Assembly: GCA_022321325.1 (NCBI GenBank)
Contig: JAKOEO010000005.1
Location: 38,122-85,551 of the forward strand
Origin: Candidatus Magnetominusculus sp. LBB02
GTDB taxonomy: Bacteria > Nitrospirota > Thermodesulfovibrionia > Thermodesulfovibrionales > Magnetobacteriaceae
DNA length: 47,430 bases
Reading direction: 5' to 3'
Positions 7,848 to 17,967 of this stretch are shown here, piece after piece (positions within the stretch are counted from its first letter, which is position 1; each line of letters starts with the position of its first letter). The notes beneath the pieces are model-generated. The model ran no database searches and was not told the origin of the DNA. It saw only the letters and a program-made list of their open reading frames with translations. The translations under genes and the position numbers were made by a program.

Positions 7848-8912
7848 ATGAGTGACAAAAACGATGACGCAAAGGCGGCTGTAAATCAAAAAGGACCTGA
7901 AAAGGCTAAAGAGATTGAGCACTTTGGCGGGCCGATTGGCCTCGATATAGGTACGACGAACATTGTCTCAGCCCGTACCAGAGGCTCAAGCGTTCATATA
8001 ACTAAGCAGTTAAACGCGTTTTTCACAGTCCCTGCGTCAAAGATTACCGGCATGACGCTGCTCAAAAACGATGTCCTGTATTTTTCGCAGGGCGGCAGCT
8101 ATTACATAATCGGCAATGCGGCTGATACGTTTGCCAATACATTTAACACAGACACGAGGCGTCCGGTAGAGAGCGGCCTGTTAAGCGCAAAAGAGGACGA
8201 GGCTCTGAATGTGATTCAGTCTATAATCAAAACGCTTGTCCCGCCTCCAAAGAATCAGGGAGACCTCGTATGCTATAGTATTCCCGGCGACCCCATTGAT
8301 ACCAAGATATCTGTTTTACATCATGACACCATTCTCAAGCGTACGCTTCAGGACATGGGATACACCGCAATTGCAATAAACGAAGGCTTTGCCGTAATAA
8401 TGTCCGAACTTGCCGATGAGAGTTATACCGGCATAGGGATAAGCATGGGCGGCGGGATGTGCAACGTGTGCTTTTCATATCTGTCCGTGCCGGTGTTTTC
8501 ATACAGCATTCAAAAGGGCGGCGACTATGTCGATGCAATGGTAGGGGCGGCTGTAGGCGAATCGCAGACAAGAATTAAACTGATCAAAGAAAAAGAGCTT
8601 AATCTCTTGAAAGACCCTAAGAATAAGATTGAGACTTCGCTGTCAATATATTATGAGGACCTTCTTGAGACTCTGATTCTCAGCATACAACGCGTCGTAA
8701 CTACATCGGAGAGCGTACCGAGGCTGACAAAACCTATATCGGTTGTCCTAAGCGGCGGCACCGCGATGCCTGTCGGCGTACGTGAGAAATTTGAAAAGCT
8801 GCTCAAGGCAAACCGTCTGCCTCTTCAGTTCTCATCGGTGAGAATGGCTGAAGACCCCTTGAATACTACAGCAAAGGGCGCTCTGCAGCTTGCCATCGCA
8901 GAGGAGAAATAG
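7848..8912 (+). CDS. Actin-like ATPase domain protein (MreB/FtsA/MamK superfamily, divergent)
   Basis: GLDIGTTNIVSA (phosphate-1), GIGISMGGGMCNVCF (degenerate phosphate-2), VVLSGGTAMPVG (adenosine motif). Confidence 0.75.
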   Translation: MSDKNDDAKAAVNQKGPEKAKEIEHFGGPIGLDIGTTNIVSARTRGSSVHITKQLNAFFTVPASKITGMTLLKNDVLYFSQGGSYYIIGNAADTFANTFNTDTRRPVESGLLSAKEDEALNVIQSIIKTLVPPPKNQGDLVCYSIPGDPIDTKISVLHHDTILKRTLQDMGYTAIAINEGFAVIMSELADESYTGIGISMGGGMCNVCFSYLSVPVFSYSIQKGGDYVDAMVGAAVGESQTRIKLIKEKELNLLKDPKNKIETSLSIYYEDLLETLILSIQRVVTTSESVPRLTKPISVVLSGGTAMPVGVREKFEKLLKANRLPLQFSSVRMAEDPLNTTAKGALQLAIAEEK

Positions 8913-8919
8913 AGCTTGA

Positions 8920-11145
8920 ATGGCCATTCCCATACTGGTCTTCTCTACCGATAAGACAAGGGGCAAGTTATTCTCAAGGATAATTGAAAGCAATGGCTTT
9001 AATGCGAAGCTTTATAACAACAGCGCCGACCTCGATTATGCTGTCAGGACGCGAAGGCCGCACATAATTGTCTTTGACGCAAGACATTGTCAGCCAAGGG
9101 AGTTTCAGTTAGTAGAGTCGTTTCCCGGCAGATTTCCCGATGCCGAGATTATCCTGATTACCTCTGCCGCGGAGTTACCCTCATTTATCTCCGCGGGTTT
9201 CAAAGGTGAAAACTGCTTCTCAGACCCCATCAATCCAGAAGAGATTTCTCTGAAGGTCAAAGAGATTTATTTTATAAAAAATAAGGCGTTTCTGAGGATT
9301 AAGACATATTTTGTTTTATTAGGCGTCTTGCTTAAGGGCATTTTCTCGGGAGACCGCGACAATCCATACATAGTATTTACGAAGAAGATTATTCTGGCAG
9401 GGGCGGCGGCCTTGTCTGTCATGGTTGGGATAGCTGGAGGTTTTATATTTTATAGTATGTCAGATCTTCCAAAAGTACAGCTTCTGGAGAGCTATGCCCC
9501 GTTTGAGTCATCATTTCTGTATGCCGCAGATGGAACGGAGTTGGCAGAGTTTTATCTGGAGAGGCGTAAGTTCGTGCCGTTTTATAAGATACCAAAACAT
9601 GTAAAACAGGCATTTATCGCCGTTGAGGACGCGCGATTTTATGAACATCACGGGATAGATTTTATCAGGACTTTCGGGGCATTTGTTAATAATCTCAGGG
9701 CTGGAGACACTGTCCAGGGCGGCAGCACCATCACTCAACAGCTTGCCAAGATGCTGTTTTTGACCCCTGAGAAAAGCCTCTCCAGAAAGATAAAAGAGGC
9801 CGCTATCTCAATGCAGATTGAGAGCCGGTACAAGAAAGACGAAATACTGGGCTTTTACCTGAATCAGGCGTATTTCGGCGCTCGCGCCTATGGCATAGAG
9901 GCGGCGTCGCAGACATATTTCGGGAAAAAGACCGAAGACCTGGGCGTTGCCGACGCAGCCATGCTTGCCGCCCTTCCCAAGGCGCCCTCTGTATATTCTC
10001 CATTTACGAACCCTAAGAAGGCGTTGATAAGGAGAAATCTTTCCCTGAAATCTATGCTTGACAGGGGATTCATAGACAGGCAGGCCTATGCGGCGGCTGT
10101 CAAAGAACCTGTGCCTGAGTATGTCAACAGAAAGAAATACACGGCGCCATATTTTGTCGAATACATTCGCAGCGCGATGGAACAAAAATTTGGCGACCGC
10201 CTTTACACCGCCGGCTTTAAGATATACACCACGCTTGACCTTCCGTTACAGAAAAAGGCCGAGAAAGCCACAGCCGATGGGAGGGCGGCGTTTGCTAAGG
10301 CGGGGCTTGGCGATGTTGAGGCCGCCCTAATAGCCGTAGATTTAAAGACCGGGGCTATTAAGGCAATGGTTGGAGGTTCGAACTATCAGAAGTCGCAGTT
10401 TAACAAGGCAACGCAGGCTGCAAGGCAGACAGGTTCTGTGTTTAAGCCGATTGTGTATCTGACAGCGTTTAAAAACGGCTACAGTCCTGACGATATGATT
10501 GACGATATGGAGGTGACGTACTCATCCAGCGATGGCAGGCAGCAGTGGACGCCGCACAATTATACAAGAAAATACTATGGAAGAGTAACCTTAAGGACAG
10601 CGCTGTCGCACTCTTTGAATGCGGCAACCGTAGCACTGGCAAACATAGTCGGTATGGACAAGGTAATTTCAACCGCCAGGACAATAGGCATAACAAGCAA
10701 TATATATCCACATCTGCCTGCCGCCATCGGGGTCTCGGAGATGACGCTGCTTGAATTGACTTACGCCTACACGACCTTTGCAAATGGGAAGTCGTTTATC
10801 CCGATGGTTTACGAAAAGATAACTGACAGATACAATATAAAGGTCGAGGACAATGCCCCTAAGGGCGTTCAAACCATTGACCCTGCCAATATAGCGAAGA
10901 TGCACGATGTGCTTGGCGCAGTTGTCACAGAGGGTACGTCGGTTGCGGCGAAGTCTCTGAACAGGACGGTATATGGCAAGACCGGCACGACAAACGATTA
11001 CAAGGACGCGTGGTTTATTGGTTTTGACGATAACATGACCGTAGGCGTATGGGTAGGCAGGGACAATAACCGCCCGATAGGCGAAGGCATGTCAGGGTCG
11101 CGCGCCGCCCTTCCGATTTGGATTAATTTTATGAAGGAAGACTGA
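8920..11145 (+). CDS. Class A penicillin-binding protein (GT51 + transpeptidase, PBP1A family) with N-terminal receiver-like domain
   Basis: aa ~1-115 CheY-like (ILVFSTDKTRGK...HIIVFDARHC...IILITSAAELPSFISAGFKGENCFSDPINPEEIS), TM segment, GT51 (VEDARFYEHHGID, GGSTITQQLAK, KKDEILGFYLNQAYFGARAYGIEAAS), transpeptidase SxxK (SVFK), SLN and KTGT motifs. Confidence 0.93.
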   Translation: MAIPILVFSTDKTRGKLFSRIIESNGFNAKLYNNSADLDYAVRTRRPHIIVFDARHCQPREFQLVESFPGRFPDAEIILITSAAELPSFISAGFKGENCFSDPINPEEISLKVKEIYFIKNKAFLRIKTYFVLLGVLLKGIFSGDRDNPYIVFTKKIILAGAAALSVMVGIAGGFIFYSMSDLPKVQLLESYAPFESSFLYAADGTELAEFYLERRKFVPFYKIPKHVKQAFIAVEDARFYEHHGIDFIRTFGAFVNNLRAGDTVQGGSTITQQLAKMLFLTPEKSLSRKIKEAAISMQIESRYKKDEILGFYLNQAYFGARAYGIEAASQTYFGKKTEDLGVADAAMLAALPKAPSVYSPFTNPKKALIRRNLSLKSMLDRGFIDRQAYAAAVKEPVPEYVNRKKYTAPYFVEYIRSAMEQKFGDRLYTAGFKIYTTLDLPLQKKAEKATADGRAAFAKAGLGDVEAALIAVDLKTGAIKAMVGGSNYQKSQFNKATQAARQTGSVFKPIVYLTAFKNGYSPDDMIDDMEVTYSSSDGRQQWTPHNYTRKYYGRVTLRTALSHSLNAATVALANIVGMDKVISTARTIGITSNIYPHLPAAIGVSEMTLLELTYAYTTFANGKSFIPMVYEKITDRYNIKVEDNAPKGVQTIDPANIAKMHDVLGAVVTEGTSVAAKSLNRTVYGKTGTTNDYKDAWFIGFDDNMTVGVWVGRDNNRPIGEGMSGSRAALPIWINFMKED

Positions 11146-11147
11146 TG

Positions 11148-11330
11148 TTACAGACGAGTAATAGGGCTAAACATCATCGCTTTGTCCTGGTCAAAATAGA
11201 CAAAATGGTTTATTGAAATGTTTTGTTCCAAATTATGCATAAATATATGGCTTTCCCTGATGTGGTCAACAACAAAGCCTTTACGCCTCAATGCTTTGAC
11301 GATATCGTTTCCAGAGAATGTTTTGCTCAA
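11148..11330 (-). CDS. HicA-like toxin, divergent C-terminus
   Basis: [28 protein letters not shown] resembles the HicA N-terminus with the catalytic His region; 4-bp overlap with the hicB-like gene. Confidence 0.6.
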   Translation of the reverse strand: MSKTFSGNDIVKALRRKGFVVDHIRESHIFMHNLEQNISINHFVYFDQDKAMMFSPITRL

Positions 11331-11542
11331 AGCGCCATATCCACTTCTTTCAAAATGACATCGGGTCTTGATTTTATCTGATTCAGTTTTTCAAACCCTT
11401 CTATATAAGTATGTATGGCTTCTTTGGCATTTTCAACGGCCTGTTCTTCGGTATCGCCTTGTGAAAAACAGCCGTCCAATGCAGGGACTGTCACGTTGAA
11501 ACCACCGTCATCGTCAGGCTCAAGGATTATATTGAATTTCAT
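11327..11542 (-). CDS. HicB-like antitoxin
   Basis: [50 protein letters not shown] typical HicB fold; SD GAGGAG upstream. Confidence 0.85.
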   Translation of the reverse strand: MKFNIILEPDDDGGFNVTVPALDGCFSQGDTEEQAVENAKEAIHTYIEGFEKLNQIKSRPDVILKEVDMAL

Positions 11543-11639
11543 AATAAAAATCTCCTCTTAATTTATTTTCATATTTGCTGATAGCCGGCATATCGTTAAG
11601 TTGGTGGCTATCAGGGACACATGCAATTGCTGTTCTTCA

Positions 11640-13022
11640 TTACCCAGCTGATTTCAAATTGCAGAGGCCGTCAACACAGGCGTCTGCGTTTTTAATCGCC
11701 CTGCCTATGACGCTGCGGCTGTATATGCCGAATGCCCCGTAAAATAAATCCAGTCTGCTCATGCGCCGCAGTATATAGTCCACCGAGTAGAACCCTCTCA
11801 TCGCCTTGAGCGTCTCAAAGTGCAAATCATTGGCCGTTATTGCCACAGGCTTATACACCACATGGTGGATGTCGTATTTTGACCAATCGGTGTGCAGGAG
11901 CCTGTTTTCGGCTATAAAGTCGTCATAGACCTTCGTGCCCGGCAGCGGCGTTAAAATCATATACTGCACAGAATCTATCCCCAGCGATGTCGCAAACTCC
12001 GTGGTTTTGTGAATCGTCTCCACCGTGTCAGTGTCGCTTCCAAAGACAAACATGCCGTGGATTTTTATCCCGTGCGCCTTAATCTTCTTTATACTTGTGA
12101 TGTTATCCTCAAGCGTCTGCTTCTTTTCGTAAGCCTTGAGCGCCTCAGGGTTGATGGACTCAAAACCAATGCATACGGTTGGCTTGCCAGTCTTAGCAAT
12201 TACCCTCAGCAGCTCCTCGTCTTTTGCAATATCGGGGCGCACCATCGCCGACCATCGCGGCTTCAGGCCAATTTCGGTCATCCCCTGAAGGATTAGCTTT
12301 GTCCTTTTTTTATTAGCGGCAAAGTTATCGTCAACAAAGAATATAGGGGATTGAGATACCTTCACACGCTTTCTAAGCTCTCCCATGACAGACTCAACCG
12401 ACCTGAACCGGTATGCCCGGCCAAACATTGGCGACACAAGGCAAAATCGGCAGTCAAACGCACAACCACGCGATGTGGCAATGGGAAGTATATTGGAGTT
12501 CTTCCACTTATGCACAAGGCCGAAGTTAGGAAGCGGCAGCGTGTCGAGGTCTTTGACAAACTCCCCCTGCGGGTTATGCACTATATCGCCGACAGTGTTT
12601 CTGTAGGTCAGGCCGCCTATGGTCTCAATTGACGGCCTGCCGACCTCAATATAATCTACAAGGGCGGGCAGCGATATATCCCCCTCGCCGCGAATAACAA
12701 AATCCACATGTCCCATCGCCTCCTCAGGCATAAACGTCGTGTGAGCGCCCCCGATTACGACAATAATGCCAAGCTTCCTAAGCCTGTCCGCAATGGCATA
12801 GGCAAAGTGCACGGTCGAGGTGATAGTGGATATGCAGACGATGTCGGATTTCTCTATGAACCGCCAGTCCGGCCTTGCAATGTCCTCGATAAACACCCTG
12901 ACATTATGGCCGCGGTCTGCCAGTATTGTTGACAGCAGCACCGCCCCGACGCGCGGAATAGGAAAACGCCTGAATATGTTGGACTCTGGCGAGCGAATCT
13001 CTATAAACGAAATATTTTTCAT
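11640..13022 (-). CDS. B12-binding domain/radical SAM protein
   Basis: N-terminal cobalamin-binding-like region and CAFDCRFC (CxxxCxxC) radical SAM motif. Confidence 0.9.
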   Translation of the reverse strand: MKNISFIEIRSPESNIFRRFPIPRVGAVLLSTILADRGHNVRVFIEDIARPDWRFIEKSDIVCISTITSTVHFAYAIADRLRKLGIIVVIGGAHTTFMPEEAMGHVDFVIRGEGDISLPALVDYIEVGRPSIETIGGLTYRNTVGDIVHNPQGEFVKDLDTLPLPNFGLVHKWKNSNILPIATSRGCAFDCRFCLVSPMFGRAYRFRSVESVMGELRKRVKVSQSPIFFVDDNFAANKKRTKLILQGMTEIGLKPRWSAMVRPDIAKDEELLRVIAKTGKPTVCIGFESINPEALKAYEKKQTLEDNITSIKKIKAHGIKIHGMFVFGSDTDTVETIHKTTEFATSLGIDSVQYMILTPLPGTKVYDDFIAENRLLHTDWSKYDIHHVVYKPVAITANDLHFETLKAMRGFYSVDYILRRMSRLDLFYGAFGIYSRSVIGRAIKNADACVDGLCNLKSAG

Positions 13023-13205
13023 CTGATAATCTCCATTGCTTCAATTTAATAAACGGCGGCGGCAGACACTGCATATAAGAATACCACTGATTGTTAAACT
13101 TTGTCCATAGACGCTTTAAAGATAGCAGCGAAAGACAGAATGGATGCGCAAGTATAATTGTAAAGCAGCACATAACAATACTTGATTATTATTATTAAAT
13201 ATTAC

Positions 13206-13234
13206 TTGACAAACAGATTATCATGTGTTATACT
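13206..13234 (+). promoter_or_regulatory. Sigma70-type promoter of the dnaJ-hspR-clpB operon
   Basis: TTGACA 13206-13211, 17 bp spacer, TATACT 13229-13234. Confidence 0.7.
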
Positions 13235-13294
13235 TAAGCAGTGAAGATTAGCCGCCGTGTACGGCTTAATAAATGAGAGAACAATGAGGGCGAT

Positions 13295-14311
13295 ATGTCA
13301 GCATCGGAGATGAAAGATCATTACGCAACGCTGGGCGTTGCCAAGGCCGCCAGTCATGACGAGATTAAAAAGGCGTACAGGAAGCTGGCGAGGAAGTGCC
13401 ATCCTGACCTGAATCCGGGAAGCAAGGAATGCGAGGTGAAATCCAGAGAGATAAACGAGGCATATGACATACTGGGAGACGAGAAGAAGCGCAAAGAATA
13501 CGACCAGGCAAGGCTCAATCCCTTTGGCACAGGCGGCAGGACGTTTAGCGCAAGGAATTTTGGGGGCAAGCGGAATGAGGCAGATTATGATTTCGGAGGA
13601 TTTGGAGACATATTCTCGGATGTGTTCAGATTCAACGCCAGAACTGACAGACATACTGCATCCCATGCGGCTGAAAGGGGCGGCGATGTGGCTTCTGAAA
13701 TGACGCTGACACTGAAAGAGGCATATACGGGCGTGACAAAGTCGCTCAACATAAGGCGCGACGAGGTCTGCGGGAGCTGCGGCGGAGGCATACAAAGCTG
13801 GACTTGCAGCGTATGCGGCGGTACAGGCGCTGTTTCCTCATCTAGTACGATGAAAGTCAAAATCCCGGCGGGCGTTGACACCGGCAGCAAGGTAAGGCTG
13901 CGTGGCAAGGGCGGCGTCTCAGGCGGTTTTGCCGGGGATGTAGTCATTGAAATCAAGGTCTTGCCACATCCTTTATTCAAAAGAAAGGACAATGATCTTT
14001 ATATAGATCTGCCGGTAACATTTGCTGAGGCCGCTTTAGGGGCAAAGATAGAGGTGCCGTCGCTTGACGGCGCCGCTGTGATGACCCTTCCCGAGGCAGC
14101 GCAAAGCGGCAAGGTATTCAAACTAAAAGGCAAGGGAATGCCGCTTCCTAAGGGTGGCGGATATGGCGATTTATATGTTGAGGTGCAGGTTGCCGTCCCA
14201 AAGAAGCTGACGAAGAGACAGAGGGATCTGATAAAGGGCCTTGATGAGTTATACGAGGAAAACGTCAGAGATGGCCTTGAGAATCTGTCCAAGGGGGAGA
14301 AAGATGAGTAA
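13295..14311 (+). CDS. DnaJ-family co-chaperone with reduced zinc-finger region
   Basis: J domain with HPD (KCHPDLNPG); only CGSCGGG and CSVCGGTG repeats; DnaJ C-terminal domains. Confidence 0.9.
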   Translation: MSASEMKDHYATLGVAKAASHDEIKKAYRKLARKCHPDLNPGSKECEVKSREINEAYDILGDEKKRKEYDQARLNPFGTGGRTFSARNFGGKRNEADYDFGGFGDIFSDVFRFNARTDRHTASHAAERGGDVASEMTLTLKEAYTGVTKSLNIRRDEVCGSCGGGIQSWTCSVCGGTGAVSSSSTMKVKIPAGVDTGSKVRLRGKGGVSGGFAGDVVIEIKVLPHPLFKRKDNDLYIDLPVTFAEAALGAKIEVPSLDGAAVMTLPEAAQSGKVFKLKGKGMPLPKGGGYGDLYVEVQVAVPKKLTKRQRDLIKGLDELYEENVRDGLENLSKGEKDE

Positions 14312-14660
14312 GAGGGATGATAGCAGCCGTCCGCTTTATGTAATCAGCGTAGTGGCGGAGATGTTTGACCTCCACCCCCAAACGCTGCGGCTCTATGAAC
14401 GGGAGGGGTTTATCGCTCCGGCGAGGCAGAATAACCAGCGCAAGTACTCGGACGAAGACTTAAAGCAGCTTGAGTTTATAGTTGACCTGACAAGAAAGCT
14501 GGGCGTAAACAAGGCCGGGCTTGAGATAATCATGGACATGCGCGGCAGACTTGACGCGATGCGTAAGGAGATGGAGGGGATTATGGATTATCTTGAGGAA
14601 GACACAAAGAGGCATTTCCAGAACAGACTGCAAGAGATATTTTATGGTGATCGCAGATGA
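14304..14660 (+). CDS. hspR: MerR family heat-shock repressor HspR-like
   Basis: [42 protein letters not shown]; overlaps the dnaJ end and precedes clpB. Start at internal ATG 14304. Confidence 0.85.
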   Translation: MSKRDDSSRPLYVISVVAEMFDLHPQTLRLYEREGFIAPARQNNQRKYSDEDLKQLEFIVDLTRKLGVNKAGLEIIMDMRGRLDAMRKEMEGIMDYLEEDTKRHFQNRLQEIFYGDRR

Positions 14661-17275
14661 TGGACAAGCTGACGATAAAAAGCCGCGAGGCCCTCAGAGA
14701 CGCCCAGTCAATTGCCGGTGGCAAGGGCAATCAGGAGCTTCAGCCTGAGCACCTGCTCTTTGCCCTGACAGCGGACAAAGAGGGCACGCCGACGCTGATT
14801 CTTGCAAAGGCGGGCGCAAACACTGATAGATTAAGGGCAGAGCTTGATGAGGCAATAGACAGATTTCCAAAGGTATCGGGGGCGCAGCCCATGGGACACC
14901 TATACCTGTCTACAAAGCTGAGGGATGTCTTTGACGAGGCAGAGGCAAGGGCTGCGCACATGGGCGACGAATATGTCAGCGTTGAACACCTGCTATTGGG
15001 CTTATGTCATAAGGGTGGCAGCGCTTCTGAACTCCTGCTTGCCCACGGCGTCAATAATGATACGCTTCTTGCCGCTATGATGGTATTCAGAGGGACGCAG
15101 CGCGTGACGGACGAAAGCCCTGAAGAGAAATATCAGGCGCTGAAGAAATATGGACGAGACCTCAGCGCCCTTGCCGCCAAAGGGAAGCTTGACCCGGTCA
15201 TAGGCAGAGACGAGGAAATCAGGAGGGTAATACAGGTACTTGCCCGAAGGACAAAGAACAATCCTGTGATAATAGGAGAGCCTGGCGTTGGCAAGACGGC
15301 CATAGCAGAGGGGCTGGCCGGGCGCATAGTGGCAGGGGATGTGCCGCAGACGCTGAAAGACAGAACTGTCGTGGCGCTTGATTTGGGGGCGCTTGTTGCG
15401 GGTGCAAAGTACAGGGGGGAGTTTGAGGACAGGCTCAAGGCGGTAATAAAAGAGGTTGAAGGCTCCTCGGGCAAGATTATCCTGTTTATAGACGAGCTGC
15501 ATACGCTTGTCGGGGCTGGGGCCTCAGAGGGCGCAATGGATGCCGGCAATATGCTTAAGCCGGCCTTGGCGCGTGGCGGGCTTAGGTGTATCGGGGCTAC
15601 GACGCTCGATGAGTACAGGAAATATATAGAGAAGGACTCGGCCTTAGAGAGGCGTTTTCAGCCGGTTTATATCAAAGAGCCTACGGTTGCCGATACTATA
15701 TCAATCCTGAGGGGACTTAAAGAACGCTATGAGATTCACCACGGGATTAAATTTAAGGACTCCGCCCTGATAGCCGCCGCAGTCCTGTCAAACCGCTACA
15801 TTGCGGACAGATTTCTGCCGGACAAGGCAATTGACCTGATAGACGAGGCTGCCTCGAAGCTGCGCATGGAGATGGACAGTATGCCTGCAGAGCTTGATGA
15901 GTTGCACAGACGCGTGCGGCAGCTTGAGATTGAACGCGAGGCGATGAGGCGGGAAGACTCTGATGAGGCGGCCCGGCAGCTTGAGAAATTAGAAAGCGCT
16001 ATCGTTGAACTTATTGACAAGCGCGACGAACTTCACAGCCGCTGGGCAGCGGAGAAAGAAATTCTCTCCACAATCAGAAAGATAAAAGAGCAGATTGAAG
16101 ATGCAAGGACAGAGGCGGATGCAGCAGAACGCGAGGGCAGCCTCACCCGTGCCGCGGAGTTGAAATATGGCCGCCTCATTGAGCTTTCCAAGTCACTGGA
16201 AGAGGAAAACCGCCGACTTCAGAGCTGGCAGTCTAACAGCAGGATGCTCACAGATGTAGTAACCGAGGAAGACATCGCCTGGGTAGTGTCCAAGTGGACG
16301 GGCATTCCCATGCTGAGGATGCTTGAGGCGGAGGTGGACAAACTAATCCACATGGAAGACCGGCTGCGTCTGCGCGTAGTCGGCCAGCCCGACGCGGTGC
16401 AGATGGTATCAAACGCGGTAAGACGGGCAAGGGCGGGGATTCAGGACCCAAACCGCCCAATAGGTTCGTTTATATTCTTAGGGCCAACCGGCGTAGGCAA
16501 GACCGAGCTTGCGAGGGCGCTTTCAGAGTTTCTCTTTGACGATGAGAATGCCTTAAGGCGCATAGACATGTCCGAGTATCAGGAAAAACATTCGGTATCT
16601 CGCCTGATTGGCGCCCCTCCGGGCTATGTAGGCTATGACGAGGGCGGGCAGCTTACGGAGGCAGTAAGGAGGCGGCCATACAGTGTTGTCTTGTTTGATG
16701 AGATAGAAAAGGCGCATCCAGAAGTGTTTAACGTACTGTTGCAGCTGCTTGACGACGGCAGGCTCACTGACGGGCACGGCAGGACAGTGGACTTTAGAAA
16801 CACCGTTGTTATAATGACCTCAAACATAGGAGGTTCATATATCCAGGAGCATTTGCAAAACCCCGATTTACGCCATGATGAGAGCGGCGTCAGGACAAAG
16901 GTCATGGCAGAGCTGCGGGCGATTTTCAGGCCGGAGTTTCTCAACAGGGTGGACGAGATAATAATCTTCAACCCGCTGACTAAAGACCTGATAAAGCGCA
17001 TAGTGGATATTCAGCTTTATAGAATGAGACGGTATCTGAAAGACAAGCACATAGACATAATGCTTTCAGAAAGGGCAAAAGAGGCAATTGCAGAGGCTGG
17101 TTATGACCCCGTCTACGGGGCAAGGCCGTTAAAAAGGGCGCTTCAAACGGAGATACTAAACCCATTGGCGCTGAAGATAATCGAAAAGTCAGTAAACGAA
17201 GGCGATAAGATACAGGTTGACTACGTCTACGGCAAGATGGTATTCTCATTAGTAGAAGTGGCGGGGTTGGAGTAG
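14657..17275 (+). CDS. clpB: ATP-dependent chaperone ClpB
   Basis: 872 aa; two AAA modules ([37 protein letters not shown]), ClpN repeats and middle coiled coil. Confidence 0.97.
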   Translation: MMDKLTIKSREALRDAQSIAGGKGNQELQPEHLLFALTADKEGTPTLILAKAGANTDRLRAELDEAIDRFPKVSGAQPMGHLYLSTKLRDVFDEAEARAAHMGDEYVSVEHLLLGLCHKGGSASELLLAHGVNNDTLLAAMMVFRGTQRVTDESPEEKYQALKKYGRDLSALAAKGKLDPVIGRDEEIRRVIQVLARRTKNNPVIIGEPGVGKTAIAEGLAGRIVAGDVPQTLKDRTVVALDLGALVAGAKYRGEFEDRLKAVIKEVEGSSGKIILFIDELHTLVGAGASEGAMDAGNMLKPALARGGLRCIGATTLDEYRKYIEKDSALERRFQPVYIKEPTVADTISILRGLKERYEIHHGIKFKDSALIAAAVLSNRYIADRFLPDKAIDLIDEAASKLRMEMDSMPAELDELHRRVRQLEIEREAMRREDSDEAARQLEKLESAIVELIDKRDELHSRWAAEKEILSTIRKIKEQIEDARTEADAAEREGSLTRAAELKYGRLIELSKSLEEENRRLQSWQSNSRMLTDVVTEEDIAWVVSKWTGIPMLRMLEAEVDKLIHMEDRLRLRVVGQPDAVQMVSNAVRRARAGIQDPNRPIGSFIFLGPTGVGKTELARALSEFLFDDENALRRIDMSEYQEKHSVSRLIGAPPGYVGYDEGGQLTEAVRRRPYSVVLFDEIEKAHPEVFNVLLQLLDDGRLTDGHGRTVDFRNTVVIMTSNIGGSYIQEHLQNPDLRHDESGVRTKVMAELRAIFRPEFLNRVDEIIIFNPLTKDLIKRIVDIQLYRMRRYLKDKHIDIMLSERAKEAIAEAGYDPVYGARPLKRALQTEILNPLALKIIEKSVNEGDKIQVDYVYGKMVFSLVEVAGLE

Positions 17276-17294
17276 AAAAAAAGGGGGGCGGTTC

Positions 17295-17921
17295 ATGGCA
17301 GAAGGGAAATTATTCTATAATCGCTTATATGACAGACTGACGGATGTTTTTTTTCAAACAGACACAGATGGCAGGGTGATGTTTATATCTGATTCCATCG
17401 GGAGATTGACAGGTTTCAGTCTCGATGAGATAAAATTAAGAGGAATGTTTAGGGAATTATTTGCAGACCCAGGCCAGGCGGCGGGGTTTATTGATTCTCT
17501 AAATGAAAAGGAAAGCGCAGAGGATGTTGAGCTGCTTATGAAAACACACAGTGGTGTCCCGCTATGGGTGTCGGTAAGTGCATATTATTTCAGGGACAAT
17601 GGCTCGCCGACTATCGGCGGCACGGCAAGGGACATAACAAAATATAAAGAATGCCGGGATGACTACGAACTGCTTAGACAAAGATGCCAGAAGACGGCAG
17701 GGCTTGCGCATGAATTAAATAACCAGCTGACAGCCGCCTCTCTGAATATACAAATAATATCTCAGAGACTGGACTCATCTTCAAGGTCGGAGGCCATTAC
17801 GCAAAAACTCGAAACTCTGCAGAGAAACATTGACAATGCCGTCTCAATGGCAAAACAGATGTTAGCGATTCCGGTGGCCGACCCCGCAGGGGTAAGTTTC
17901 GCAGGCAGGTATATCGGATGA
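17295..17921 (+). CDS. PAS domain protein with histidine-kinase DHp-like helix but no HATPase domain
   Basis: PAS region DVFFQTDTDGRVMFISDSIGRLTGFSLDEI; H-box-like GLAHELNNQLTAASLNIQIISQRL; stops at 208 aa. Confidence 0.75.
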   Translation: MAEGKLFYNRLYDRLTDVFFQTDTDGRVMFISDSIGRLTGFSLDEIKLRGMFRELFADPGQAAGFIDSLNEKESAEDVELLMKTHSGVPLWVSVSAYYFRDNGSPTIGGTARDITKYKECRDDYELLRQRCQKTAGLAHELNNQLTAASLNIQIISQRLDSSSRSEAITQKLETLQRNIDNAVSMAKQMLAIPVADPAGVSFAGRYIG

Positions 17922-17967
17922 GAAAAATCCAACTAACAAGTTTGTCAGGATAAAGGAGAGTGAAATA

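Noticed and set aside
7848-8912. Assignment as magnetosome MamK/Mad28
   Set aside because: No other magnetosome (mam/mad) genes are visible in the window, and the phosphate-2 motif is atypical.
12009-12932. Several plus-strand ORFs antisense to the radical SAM gene
   Set aside because: Overlapping shadow frames with no family similarity; radical SAM frame has the CxxxCxxC motif.
13205-13238. HspR-associated inverted repeat (HAIR, CTTGAGT-N7-ACTCAAG) at the dnaJ promoter
   Set aside because: Only loose half-sites (CTTGACA ... ACTTAAG) with ~20-bp spacing, and one coincides with the -35; not supportable as HAIR by eye.
15002-15502. Minus-strand ORFs (166 aa, 138 aa) antisense to clpB
   Set aside because: clpB is unambiguous and intact; these have no recognizable domains.
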